Source: Dyadobacter chenwenxiniae (GTDB lineage Bacteria > Bacteroidota > Bacteroidia > Cytophagales > Spirosomataceae). Taken from it: 64,000 nt of DNA. The stretch lies in the NCBI RefSeq assembly GCF_022869785.1, contig NZ_CP094997.1, positions 5,885,001 through 5,949,000 on the forward strand. Direction: 5' to 3'. This document shows positions 16,456 through 25,800 of this stretch, in pieces (the first letter of the stretch is position 1; each line of letters opens with the position of its first letter). The position numbers and the translations under genes are program-made. Below the pieces are notes generated by a model. It was given only the letters and a program-made list of their open reading frames with translations, was not told the origin of the DNA and searched no databases.

Positions 16456-18678
16456 ATGAAAAAGACCAGCATTATCCTACTCTCCGCATTGCTTTCAATG
16501 CAAACGATGGCGCAGACGCCAGCTACTCAAAATAAGCCTGCTGAAAAAGTGCCGGAAAAGGCGAAGGACATCAATTTAAACGAAGTGGTAATTCAGTCAA
16601 AAAAGCCATTGATCGTGCAGGAAATTGATAAAACTGTGGTGAATGTGGAAGCGATGATCAGTGCTGCAGCAAGCAATACGCTGGAAGTTCTGGAAAAAAC
16701 GCCGGGCGTTTCGATTAACAGCAATGGCGAGATCAGCTTGAATGGTCGCAGCGGTGTGCTGGTGCTGATCGATGGAAAAAACACTTACATGTCAGGGCAG
16801 GATTTGGCGGCTTACTTAAAGTCTTTACCTGGTGGCAATCTGGATAAAATCGAGCTCATTGACAATCCGTCTGCAAAATACGACGCCTCTGGCAATGCAA
16901 TCATTAATATCAAATTGAAAAAGAACAGGATAGGAGGGTTTACCGGCAACATTTCGGCTGGCGTTTCGCTGGGAAGATATGCCCGGAACAATGATGCGGT
17001 TAATTTAAATTACAATTATAAAAAGCTGAATCTGTTTGCGAACCTGGGCTATAATTATGAACGAAATTACCGCAAGGATCATTTCGACCGGCGCTTTTTC
17101 GACGAAGGCGGCAGGTTGATCTCGACGGTTGATCTGCAAAATAATTTAGTATACAATGACCGCAGTCTCAATGCCAATTTTGGAATGGACTATTCGGCGA
17201 CTTCGAAAACAGTTTACGGCTTGATCTTCAATGTGAATAAAGGCGAGCGAAACGGCATGTTTGACTATGAAAGCAGCGACTTCAATGCCAATCATCAATT
17301 GGAGCGCACCGGAAAAGGCGATACGAAAGCCAAAGACAGCAGAACGAACCTTGGTTTTAACTTCAATTTACAGCACAAATTTGATAACAAAGGCAAAGAG
17401 CTTTCTGCGGACATTAATTATTTGAATTACCAATCTAAGGGAAACCAGGCTTTGCAAAACTTCACATACGCACCGGAAGGCGCATTGCTTGGACACGAGA
17501 AATTCCGTTATGTCATTCCAGCGGGCATCGACATTTACACGGCGAAAGCGGATTATGTGCATCCCTTGAAAAACAAAGCACGGTTCGAAGCGGGTTTTAA
17601 ATCGAGTATTGTCGATAATGACAATTTGAATAAATTTTACAATGTAAATGGCGCTGAGCAAACGATTGATAACAGCAAGTCCAATCATTTCAAATACCAT
17701 GAAAATATCAATGCAGTGTATTTAAATGGGCAAAAATCCTGGAAGAGGCTGGGCGTCCAATTTGGCTTGCGAACTGAAAATACATTGGTACGAGGCAAAC
17801 AGCTGGGAAACGATGCAGTCCAGGGCAGCGCTTTTACAAAAAACTATACAGGACTTTTTCCGAGCGCATACATCAGCTACAAACTGGACTCGCTGGGCAA
17901 CAACACATTGGGACTAATGGCCGTGCGACGGATTAGCCGCCCGAATTATCAGCTGCTAAATCCGTTCCTTTTTTACCGGGACCAATATTCGTACACATCA
18001 GGAAATCCACTGCTTAATCCGCAGTATCAGAGCCGGATAGAGCTGAAATATCAGCATAAGCAGTTCCTGAATATGGGTTTGAGTTACAACAAATTTTCTA
18101 ATCTTATTTTTCAGACAACAGAGGCGGTTAACGACATTTTTACAACCAGACCCAAGAACATTGCGGGAGGATTTATGCTTTTGCTGAACACAACCGTGTC
18201 CACTTCTCCGGCCGAATGGTGGTATTTAAATTACACAGCGCGCCTTTCCAAAATTGGAATGAATGGCCGGGTTTATACGGAAAACCTGCATTTCAATGTA
18301 AATATCCTGCGTCTCGAAGTAAACAACTATTTCACGATCAGCCCAACTTGGAGCGCAGAACTGGGCGGTTACTATGCCAGCCGGGATATGAACGGGCAGA
18401 CATTAACCAAAGGAATGTATCGCGTGAATGGCGGCATTCAAAAAAAGATCTTAAAACGAAAAGGCAGCATGCGCGTAGCTTTCGATGATTTGTTCCATTC
18501 CTGGATTTATAATAACCAATCATTAAGCCTCAAACAATCCGAATATTTCCAGACGAGTGAATCGGACACGCAGCGCATAAGTTTTGCCATGACCTATCGT
18601 TTCGGAAAAGATACTTTCGCCCGCAAGCGCCGACATAATAACAATGCTTCGGACGAGGAAAAAGGCAGGATTGACTAA
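16456..18678 (+). CDS. outer-membrane beta-barrel receptor (TonB-receptor-like)
   Basis: A 740-residue protein with a signal peptide MKKTSIILLSALLSMQTMAQ at 1-20. A plug-like domain follows (DKTVVNVEAMISAA, then GVSINSNGEISLNGRSG and GNAIINIKLKK) and a long beta-barrel of about 500 residues, as in the OMP_b-brl_3 family of Bacteroidota. It lacks the N-terminal carboxypeptidase-like domain usual in this group. ATG 16456 is preferred over 16399 because it starts the signal peptide. No lipoprotein partner is adjacent. The divergent LytS/LytTR pair may regulate it. Confidence 0.88.
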   Translation: MKKTSIILLSALLSMQTMAQTPATQNKPAEKVPEKAKDINLNEVVIQSKKPLIVQEIDKTVVNVEAMISAAASNTLEVLEKTPGVSINSNGEISLNGRSGVLVLIDGKNTYMSGQDLAAYLKSLPGGNLDKIELIDNPSAKYDASGNAIINIKLKKNRIGGFTGNISAGVSLGRYARNNDAVNLNYNYKKLNLFANLGYNYERNYRKDHFDRRFFDEGGRLISTVDLQNNLVYNDRSLNANFGMDYSATSKTVYGLIFNVNKGERNGMFDYESSDFNANHQLERTGKGDTKAKDSRTNLGFNFNLQHKFDNKGKELSADINYLNYQSKGNQALQNFTYAPEGALLGHEKFRYVIPAGIDIYTAKADYVHPLKNKARFEAGFKSSIVDNDNLNKFYNVNGAEQTIDNSKSNHFKYHENINAVYLNGQKSWKRLGVQFGLRTENTLVRGKQLGNDAVQGSAFTKNYTGLFPSAYISYKLDSLGNNTLGLMAVRRISRPNYQLLNPFLFYRDQYSYTSGNPLLNPQYQSRIELKYQHKQFLNMGLSYNKFSNLIFQTTEAVNDIFTTRPKNIAGGFMLLLNTTVSTSPAEWWYLNYTARLSKIGMNGRVYTENLHFNVNILRLEVNNYFTISPTWSAELGGYYASRDMNGQTLTKGMYRVNGGIQKKILKRKGSMRVAFDDLFHSWIYNNQSLSLKQSEYFQTSESDTQRISFAMTYRFGKDTFARKRRHNNNASDEEKGRID

Positions 18679-18888
18679 ATCGGGCCGCTTGGGATCAATT
18701 ATGATATCATTTAATTATCCCAATGGTCTTAACAACTCGTTTTGGAGTAGAACAATTGCAGCAGGGAAACGACCGGATAATTTTCGAGTAAATTATGAAA
18801 ATAACCTGCTTAACAATTAATAGGCCTGCCCATAATTTGGAACAGGGCCACATTTCCTCCTATCATTAGGACTAAACCAAAACCTGAA

Positions 18889-20355
18889 ATGGAACACAAG
18901 AGTAAAGAAAATGAGAAGTTGACCTCTTCCAGGAGAGACTTTGTGAAAGCGGCAGGCATTACGGCAGCCAGCTTTATGATTGTCCCCAGGCATGTGCTGG
19001 GTGGAAAAGGTTTCACGGCACCAAGCGATAAGCTTCTTGTTGCTGGTGTGGGAGCCGGTGGGAAAGGCACGTCGGACCTTGCCAATTTCGCAAAAAGCGG
19101 AAAGGCGGATATAGCTTACCTGTGTGATGTGGACGATCGCCGCGCAGCGACAAGCATTACTAATTTCCCCAAAGCCAAATATTATAAGGACTTCCGGGAA
19201 ATGTTTGAAAAGGAATCAAAAAACTTCGATGCCGTTTCGGTTTCCACACCCGATCACACCCACGCGGTTGTAGCAATGGCGGCCATGCAGCTGGGTAAGC
19301 ACGTGTATGTGCAGAAGCCCATGACGCACGACATTTACGAAGCAAGAAAGCTGACCGAGGCAGCAGCGAAATATAAAGTGGTGACCCAAATGGGAAACCA
19401 GGGATCATCCGGCGATGGCGTAAGAACATTGCACGAATGGTACGACGCAGGCACAATCGGCGATGTGGACACCGTTTACATTTGGACCAACCGGCCGATC
19501 TGGCCGCAAGGCATTCCCTGGCCGACGGAAAAACCACCGGTCCCGAAAGAATTGGACTGGGATCTCTGGCTGGGAACTGCACCTAAAAAAGATTACGTAG
19601 AAAACCTGATCCCGGGAAGCTGGAGAGGATGGTGGGATTACGGAACAGGTGCATTGGGTGACTTGGGCTGCCACCTGATGGAGGCCCCGTTCCGTGTGCT
19701 TGGATTGAAATATGCGACGGATATGCAGGCCAGTGTGGGCAGTGTTTTCACTGCTTTTGGCAAAAGAGGCATTTTCCCGGACAGCTGCCCGCCATCAAGC
19801 CACGCAACATTAACTTTCCCAAAAACACCAAAAACCAAAGGCCCGGTAACCATGCACTGGATGGACGGCGGCATTAAGCCGGAACGTCCTGAGGAACTGG
19901 GGCCGAATGAATTGTTTGGAGATGGCAACAGCGGTATTTTGTTTGTCGGTTCAAAAGGTAAAATGATGGCCAGCGAATATGCGGCAAATCCACGTCTGCT
20001 GCCATTGAGTAAAATGCAGGACGTGAAAGTAAAACAAAAGTTTGCCCGCGTACCAGGGAGCGCCGATGGTCACTATGCGCAGTGGGTAGAAGGCTGCATC
20101 GCAGGTTACGGTAAAATGGAGTTGAGCTCGCCATTCGAACTCGCAGGTCCGTTAACCGAAGCAATTCTCGGCGCAAATCTCGCCATTCGCGGAGCCGACA
20201 TGCCAAAAGCCAGGGAAGACGGAAAAGGCTTCACTTACCCTGGAAGCAATATGAAAATGCTTTGGGACGCCCAAAACATGAAAGTCACCAACTTCGATGA
20301 GGTGAACCAGTTCGTCCGCCGACAGTATCGTGACGGTTGGAGTTTGGGGGTTTAG
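18889..20355 (+). CDS. Tat-exported Gfo/Idh/MocA family oxidoreductase
   Basis: A 488-residue protein with a twin-arginine leader SSRRDFVKAAG near residue 13. The nucleotide motif is VAGVGAGGKGTSD near 52 and the EKP-type motif reads VQKPMTHDI near 142. A Trp-rich segment follows (NRPIWPQGIPWPTEKP), then the C-terminal domain with DLGCHLMEAPFRVLGL. This subgroup is abundant in Bacteroidota and Planctomycetota and probably works on periplasmic sugars. It stands alone, with a 210-bp gap upstream and a strong terminator at 20389. Confidence 0.9.
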   Translation: MEHKSKENEKLTSSRRDFVKAAGITAASFMIVPRHVLGGKGFTAPSDKLLVAGVGAGGKGTSDLANFAKSGKADIAYLCDVDDRRAATSITNFPKAKYYKDFREMFEKESKNFDAVSVSTPDHTHAVVAMAAMQLGKHVYVQKPMTHDIYEARKLTEAAAKYKVVTQMGNQGSSGDGVRTLHEWYDAGTIGDVDTVYIWTNRPIWPQGIPWPTEKPPVPKELDWDLWLGTAPKKDYVENLIPGSWRGWWDYGTGALGDLGCHLMEAPFRVLGLKYATDMQASVGSVFTAFGKRGIFPDSCPPSSHATLTFPKTPKTKGPVTMHWMDGGIKPERPEELGPNELFGDGNSGILFVGSKGKMMASEYAANPRLLPLSKMQDVKVKQKFARVPGSADGHYAQWVEGCIAGYGKMELSSPFELAGPLTEAILGANLAIRGADMPKAREDGKGFTYPGSNMKMLWDAQNMKVTNFDEVNQFVRRQYRDGWSLGV

Positions 20356-20388
20356 AGAGTAAGAAAGTTTAAAAGTTTAATAAGTAAC

Positions 20389-20428
20389 AAAAAGCCGGAT
20401 CACAGTCAATGTCGTGATCCGGCTTTTC
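20389..20428. terminator. hairpin terminator
   Basis: The arms AAAGCCGGATCAC and GTGATCCGGCTTT flank a 10-nt loop, followed by TTCGTTT. It lies 34 bp after the Gfo/Idh stop and just before the converging gene that ends at 20450. Confidence 0.85.
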
Positions 20429-20449
20429 GTTTGAGATCCTTGTATTTTG

Positions 20450-21166
20450 CTATTTTATTACATCTGACTGCCATATTCTTGCCGTGGCGCCATCGGCCCG
20501 GGGTTTCCCGTTTTTATCAAGAAGGTAACCTCCGTAGGATACGTCCAAAGAGTCGTCCAGTTTTTCCCAGGGAGACGAGCGATCACCGCAGGAAAACCAG
20601 CGAACTGATATGGCGCGATCTTGATCAGATAAGGTATCACCAACTTTGTATTTTTTATTGGCGTACATGAATGAATTTATGACAGCTTTGCGCTCAATAT
20701 CATAGCAAATGTTCAATTGCTCAGACTCCTTGGCGGACATGTTACATTGGTAATCACGCTCAATATCCAACGCATCCCGCTCTGAATGATGAAGTATATA
20801 TAATTCTGTTTCTTCAGCTTGAAGCTGGCGCTTGCAGCCAATCAGTTCTGTTTTATGTTTAATTTTTAAAGAAATGAGCTTCATTTTGTATTTCGCATCT
20901 GCCGGCGCGGACTCTTTAATAAAGGTTTCCATTTCTTTTTTATGAAACTCTTTTAACTGATATATCTGTGACTTGGGATCTTGCTCAGCGAGGGCAAACT
21001 TTTGATTTAACTCAGCCGACTCTTGTTTTTGACGCGCCATTAATCTCAGATACTTTTCCTGACGCTCAACACCTTGTTCTGCTGATTTTTGATATCTGAT
21101 TTTTAAATTACGCTCATGAGCTCGTTTTAACGCATTTAATTTGATCTGGGCTTCTTGATTTGTCAT
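20450..21166 (-). CDS. coiled-coil protein of unknown function
   Basis: A 238-residue protein without a signal peptide or membrane segment. Residues of about 1-165 are highly charged and rich in Lys, Glu, Gln and Ala, predicted to form a long helical coiled coil. The C-terminal 60 residues are different: RWFSCGDRSSPWEKL, then a short GGYLLDKNGKPRADG segment that looks like a small beta domain. I do not recognise the family. It lies 51 bp downstream of the 21218 gene on the same strand, and both are more AT-rich than their surroundings, suggesting a shared acquired unit. Confidence 0.7.
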   Translation of the reverse strand: MTNQEAQIKLNALKRAHERNLKIRYQKSAEQGVERQEKYLRLMARQKQESAELNQKFALAEQDPKSQIYQLKEFHKKEMETFIKESAPADAKYKMKLISLKIKHKTELIGCKRQLQAEETELYILHHSERDALDIERDYQCNMSAKESEQLNICYDIERKAVINSFMYANKKYKVGDTLSDQDRAISVRWFSCGDRSSPWEKLDDSLDVSYGGYLLDKNGKPRADGATARIWQSDVIK

Positions 21167-21217
21167 AGAAAGTGCATTAACATTAGATCATATCAAAGTG
21201 ATAAATGCATGAAGTAT

Positions 21218-21760
21218 TTATATCAAGCTGTCCATCCCAACAAATTCAATTCCATCTTTAAATACTAAATCTAGCCCGTGTTCTTCGTCCCAATCGCATT
21301 TGAAGCTGATCTGTAAATAGATTTCGCCTTCTTTACCTCTGGAAATGTAGATGCCATTGGCTCTCACAAATTTCCAAACATCATTGATGTGGGCTAGATC
21401 AAGTAATTCCTCTAATGCAATCGCATTTAGAATCCAGGATTCTGGATTCTGTACTTGTTTGAACATTGTTATACATTCATGATCGAAGCCTGTTATTTCA
21501 AAAATGTTAGTGCAGTGGCCATAAACAAGCGCCGACAGTGCATTTCGATCTAAAATTGTCTTTTCTAGAAATGCGTTTAATATCGGATCTGTTTCAGCCG
21601 CAAGCTTAGCGGCTTCGTCTGGGTTAGATGCTCTTAGGGATATTCGCATTGCCTGATTATTCAGAAAAGGAATCTCAATAGGTATGCTTTCCCAGCAATC
21701 AAAAGGATAAAATTTTGACTTCCATTCTCCGATAACAGTTGATTTAATGACTCTTTCCAT
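21218..21760 (-). CDS. DUF6985-like protein of unknown function
   Basis: A 180-residue soluble protein. The C-terminal part has ISFKCDWDEEHGLDLVFKDG, matching the CxWDxEHGL pattern I associate with DUF6985, a small family of unknown role. The N-terminal 120 residues are mostly helical. No export signal is visible. It probably forms an operon with the coiled-coil gene 51 bp downstream. The composition is more AT-rich than the flanking metabolic genes. An immunity-like or stress role is possible but unsupported. Confidence 0.65.
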   Translation of the reverse strand: MERVIKSTVIGEWKSKFYPFDCWESIPIEIPFLNNQAMRISLRASNPDEAAKLAAETDPILNAFLEKTILDRNALSALVYGHCTNIFEITGFDHECITMFKQVQNPESWILNAIALEELLDLAHINDVWKFVRANGIYISRGKEGEIYLQISFKCDWDEEHGLDLVFKDGIEFVGMDSLI

Positions 21761-21943
21761 GTTGCATCTCTTTTCGTTATCAGACTAGGACGGGACTCAG
21801 AATTATAGATGTGATTCAAACTTGTCAAGTAAATAGCCTCATTTCTTTTGCAAAGAATCATTTATTGATTTACTAAACAGTCAATGTTTACCTTCCGGAT
21901 GTTATGGGTTATTTTAAGGTAAAGCAGAATAGCTAACAAGCAA

Positions 21944-21977
21944 AAAAGGACGTCCCAAAAGTGTGGAATGTCCTTTT
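21944..21977 (-). terminator. terminator of the NUDIX regulator gene
   Basis: The arms AAAAGGAC and GTCCTTTT enclose 18 nt. Read on the minus strand the hairpin is followed by a T-run. It lies 32 bp downstream of the NUDIX gene stop. Confidence 0.6.
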
Positions 21978-22008
21978 AAAAGTCTAAATAATTATAAGGG
22001 ATGGTTTG

Positions 22009-22737
22009 CTAACCTTTACGTCGATACAGATACGGAGCCTTGTTGGCTGCTCCGGTGAATTTCTTTTCCAGACGTTCCAGCACATTTAAATCCAGGATCT
22101 TTTTTTGGAAATTGTTGCGGGCGAAAGGCTTATCGTAAATGGTTTCGTAAAGTTCCTGAACGTCCTTCATTGTAAATGTTTCAGGCAGAAGGTTGAATGC
22201 GATCAGCTTTTCATCCAGATTAAACCGGAGTGCGTTCAGCGCCCTTTCCACGATCTCGTTGTGGTCAATGATCATTTCGGGCAGCTCTTTGATGTTATAC
22301 CAATTAATGGACGAGTCGAGATCCGTTTTCTCGGGAACGACCTGATTCAGATCCACGAGCGCGTAATAGCCAATTGAAACGAATCTCCTGGTAAACCAAT
22401 CGAATTCTTTCCCGTGCTGCCCATTTTCACTAAGGAGTTGAGGATTTAACGCAATCAGCTTATTCATGAAGATCAGGCTGTTCCTGGCAGCTTTTCCGAA
22501 AATGTAAAACTGATCAAGATAAATTTCGCTGATTCCCGTTCGTTGCTGAAGAATACGGTTTGCCGCCGTATCGATATCCTCATCTTGCGAAACAAACCCG
22601 CCGGGTAATGCCCAGAAATCGCCGTTGAAATTTAGTTTCGGCACTAAAACTTTCAACTGTTTATCGTGATAACCGAATATCACGCAGTCGATGGACAGCT
22701 GCTGGATATAGTTTTGTTCACTTGGATTACGCATCAT
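22009..22737 (-). CDS. NUDIX-domain transcriptional regulator (NrtR/AraR-like)
   Basis: A 242-residue protein. The N-terminal NUDIX fold (about 10-150) has FWALPGGFVSQDEDIDTAANRIL, but the catalytic Nudix box is degenerate: the usual REVxEE positions read ILQQRTGI, so hydrolase activity is doubtful. The C-terminal 80 residues look like the winged-helix domain of NrtR-type regulators (FTMKDVQELYETIYDKPFARNNFQKKIL). In Bacteroidota such proteins control sugar use. It is divergent from the ThuA/dehydrogenase gene and a 29-bp palindrome lies between them. Confidence 0.88.
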   Translation of the reverse strand: MMRNPSEQNYIQQLSIDCVIFGYHDKQLKVLVPKLNFNGDFWALPGGFVSQDEDIDTAANRILQQRTGISEIYLDQFYIFGKAARNSLIFMNKLIALNPQLLSENGQHGKEFDWFTRRFVSIGYYALVDLNQVVPEKTDLDSSINWYNIKELPEMIIDHNEIVERALNALRFNLDEKLIAFNLLPETFTMKDVQELYETIYDKPFARNNFQKKILDLNVLERLEKKFTGAANKAPYLYRRKG

Positions 22738-22781
22738 GTAGGTTTAGGATGTGGTACTATACAAATGTAAAGTAGAAAAAT

Positions 22782-22810
22782 ATTTATTGTCTAATTTTTA
22801 GACAATAAAT
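22782..22810. promoter_or_regulatory. 29-bp palindrome, candidate NUDIX-regulator operator
   Basis: Perfect 13-bp arms, ATTTATTGTCTAA and TTAGACAATAAAT, are separated by TTT. The site lies 45 bp upstream of the NUDIX gene start and 47 bp upstream of the ATG at 22857, in the only gap between the divergent genes. The weak A/T arms without a T-tract beyond argue for a protein-binding site, most simply for the adjacent regulator. Confidence 0.7.
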
Positions 22811-22856
22811 AAATTAATTATAGCTTTGTTTCACTTAATCAAAACCAAGATATCGG

Positions 22857-25800
22857 ATGAAAGTTAAATTTCTACTATTGCAGATGCTCGCTTTGGGTTT
22901 TTGCATGGTTTTTAAAACCGCTGATGCGCAAACTGCAAAGGTTAATGTTCTGGTTTTCAGCAAAACGGCTTCTTTCAGGCACGAATCCATTGCTGCTGGT
23001 AAAACGGCGTTGGCGAAGATGGCGAAGGAAAAAGGTTTTGGCGTGAGCTTTACAGAAGATGCCTCCCAATTCAACGAGCCCAACCTGAAAAAATACAACA
23101 CGGTTGTATTTCTCAACACCACCGGAGATGTGTTGACCAACGAGCAGCAAGTTGCATTTGAACGATACATTCAGGCAGGAGGCGGTTACACGGGTATACA
23201 TGCAGCCACGGATACGGAATATGAATGGCCCTGGTACGGGCAACTGGCGGGCGCTTATTTCCTGGATCATCCCATGACACCCAGTAATGTGCAGAAAGGG
23301 AAATTTATTGTGACCGAAAAAAATCATTGGGCTACACAAGGCATGCCGGATGAGTTTGAAAGAACCGATGAGTTTTACAGCTTCAAAGACATTTCACCCA
23401 AGATCAATGTTGTTCTGAAAATTGATGAAAAAAGCTATATAGGCGGTAAGAACCCCGATTTTCACCCAATCAGCTGGTATCACGAGTTTGATGGAGGCCG
23501 GTCTTTTTACACCGCTATGGGACATACCGACGAGACATTCTCGGAACCTCTCTTTTTGAACCATCTTTATGCCGGCATTAAATACGCTGCTGGCGGCGAC
23601 GCGCCGAAGACAGTTGATTTCTCGAAATCCAGACCGGAAGAAAACCGTTTTACCAAAGTTATTTTGGAAGAAAAGCTGGATGAACCAATGGAGCTGAGCG
23701 TGCTGGATAAGGATCGTATCCTTTTCATTCAGCGTAAAGGCGAAGTGCGGCTCTATAATGTTAAAACCAAAGAACTGAAAAACATTGCCACTATTCCTGT
23801 CAGTACAAAGTATAAAAACAAGGAAGGCAAAGAGTCCACAGGGGAGGATGGGCTATTAGGCTTAAACAAAGACCCGAATTTTGCTCAAAACCACTGGATC
23901 TATTTATACTATTCCATTCCCGAAGCGCCTAAAAATGTGCTTGCAAGGTTTGAAATGAAGGGTGATCAGTTGGATATTGAATCAAAAAAGGTGTTGTTGG
24001 AAGTAGAGACGCAGCGTGAGGAATGCTGTCATACTGGCGGCTCAATTGCCTGGGACAAAGCGGGTAACCTGTATTTGTCAACAGGCGATAACACCAATCC
24101 GCACGGCTCAAACGGTTACAGCCCTAGCGACGAGCGGGAGGGGAGATCGGCATGGGATGCACAAAAATCCTCTGCGAACACCAATGACCTCCGTGGCAAA
24201 ATCATTCGAATTAAACCACAGCCGGACGGGTCCTATACGATTCCGGATGGCAACCTTTTCGCCAAAGGCACGCCACAAACGCGCCCGGAAATTTTTACAA
24301 TGGGCCACAGAAACCCATTCAGGATTTCAGTAGATCAGAAAACGAATTACGTATATTGGGGAGAGGTTGGCCCTGATGCGGCAAAGCCCGACTCGGGCAG
24401 AGGGCCGGCCGGTCATGATGAGGTGGGACAGGCGCGTAAAGCGGGTAATTTCGGCTGGCCGCATTTTGTAGGGGACAATAAGGCATATAACAAATTTGAT
24501 TTTACCGCAAACAAGTCCTCGGAACTATGGGACGTTGCCGCGCCAACAAATAATTCTCCTAATAACACAGGCCTAAAAGTGCTTCCACCTGCTCAGAAAG
24601 CATTTATCTGGTATCCTTACGGTGCATCCAAAGAATTTCCTTTAACAGGAAGCGGCGGTCGAAATGCAATGGCTGGTCCCGTTTTTTATTCGGATGCATT
24701 TCAGGGTGCGCCCAATGCTTTTCCGGCTTATTACAACAGCAAGTTGCTCACTTACGACTGGATGCGCGGCTGGATTATGTCTGTTACCATGGATAAGGAA
24801 GGCAATTTTGCGGCGATGGAGCGGTTTATGCCCAGCTATAAATTCTCAAATCCGATGGACATGGAATTTGCAGAAAACGGAGATTTATATATGCTTGAGT
24901 ATGGGACTGGCTGGTTTTCTGCCAATGACGATGCCCGTTTGATTCGCATTGAATACAATGGCGGCAACCGCAAACCGCAGATCCAGATGGCTTCAAATAA
25001 AATGGGAGGCGCTGCACCGCTTGCATTGAAACTAGACGCGAAAGGGACTGTCGATGCAGATAATGACATGCTGAATTATTCATGGAAAATCACCTCCAAA
25101 AATGGTTTTACCAAACAAATCAATGCTCCGGAAGCAAATCTGACACTTACAAAGCTAGGGGTTTATAAAGCGACGCTGACGGTGAATGATGGTAAAGGCG
25201 GTGTGAGCTCACAATCCATGGACATTACAGTAGGCAATGAACCACCTGTTTTGAGCCTCGATATGCCGATGGGCAATAAATCCTTCTATTCGGCAAATAA
25301 ACCGTTCAACTATGATGTCAAAGTTTCTGATAAAGAGGATGGGACGTTGGAAAAAGGCATTGACAAAGAGCGTGTCGCGGTAAATATTGATTATCTGGCC
25401 GAAGGTTTTGATAAAGTCGCTATTGCACAAGGGCACCGTTCGGCGGACGCCAGCGCTGCGTTTGCCCCTGGCAAAAAACTGATTGAGGCCAGCGATTGCA
25501 AGGCCTGCCACAGCGTGGATAAAAAATCAATCGGGCCTGCTTACCGCGAAGTTGCAGCGAAATACAAAGGCGATAATTCTGCTGTCGAAAAGCTCACAAA
25601 GAAAGTAATCGCTGGTGGAGGAGGCGTTTGGGGGGAAACGGCCATGGCGGCACACCCACAATTGTCGGCGGCTGACGCATCGGAAATGGTCAAATACATA
25701 TTGAATGTTGCCAATGAAAAGTCTGCGGAAAAATCGATGCCGGTAAAAGGCACTTATGTGGCCAAAGTTCCTGCTGGCGATAAAGGTAAGGGCGTTTACA

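Noticed and set aside
21425..21450. AGAATCC repeats forming a hairpin inside the 21218 gene
   Set aside because: It lies in a coding region and is imperfect; no regulatory role can be supported.
20450..21760. Polymorphic toxin with immunity protein
   Set aside because: No secretion signal, RHS repeats or toxin domain is visible; only the immunity-like look of one protein suggested it.
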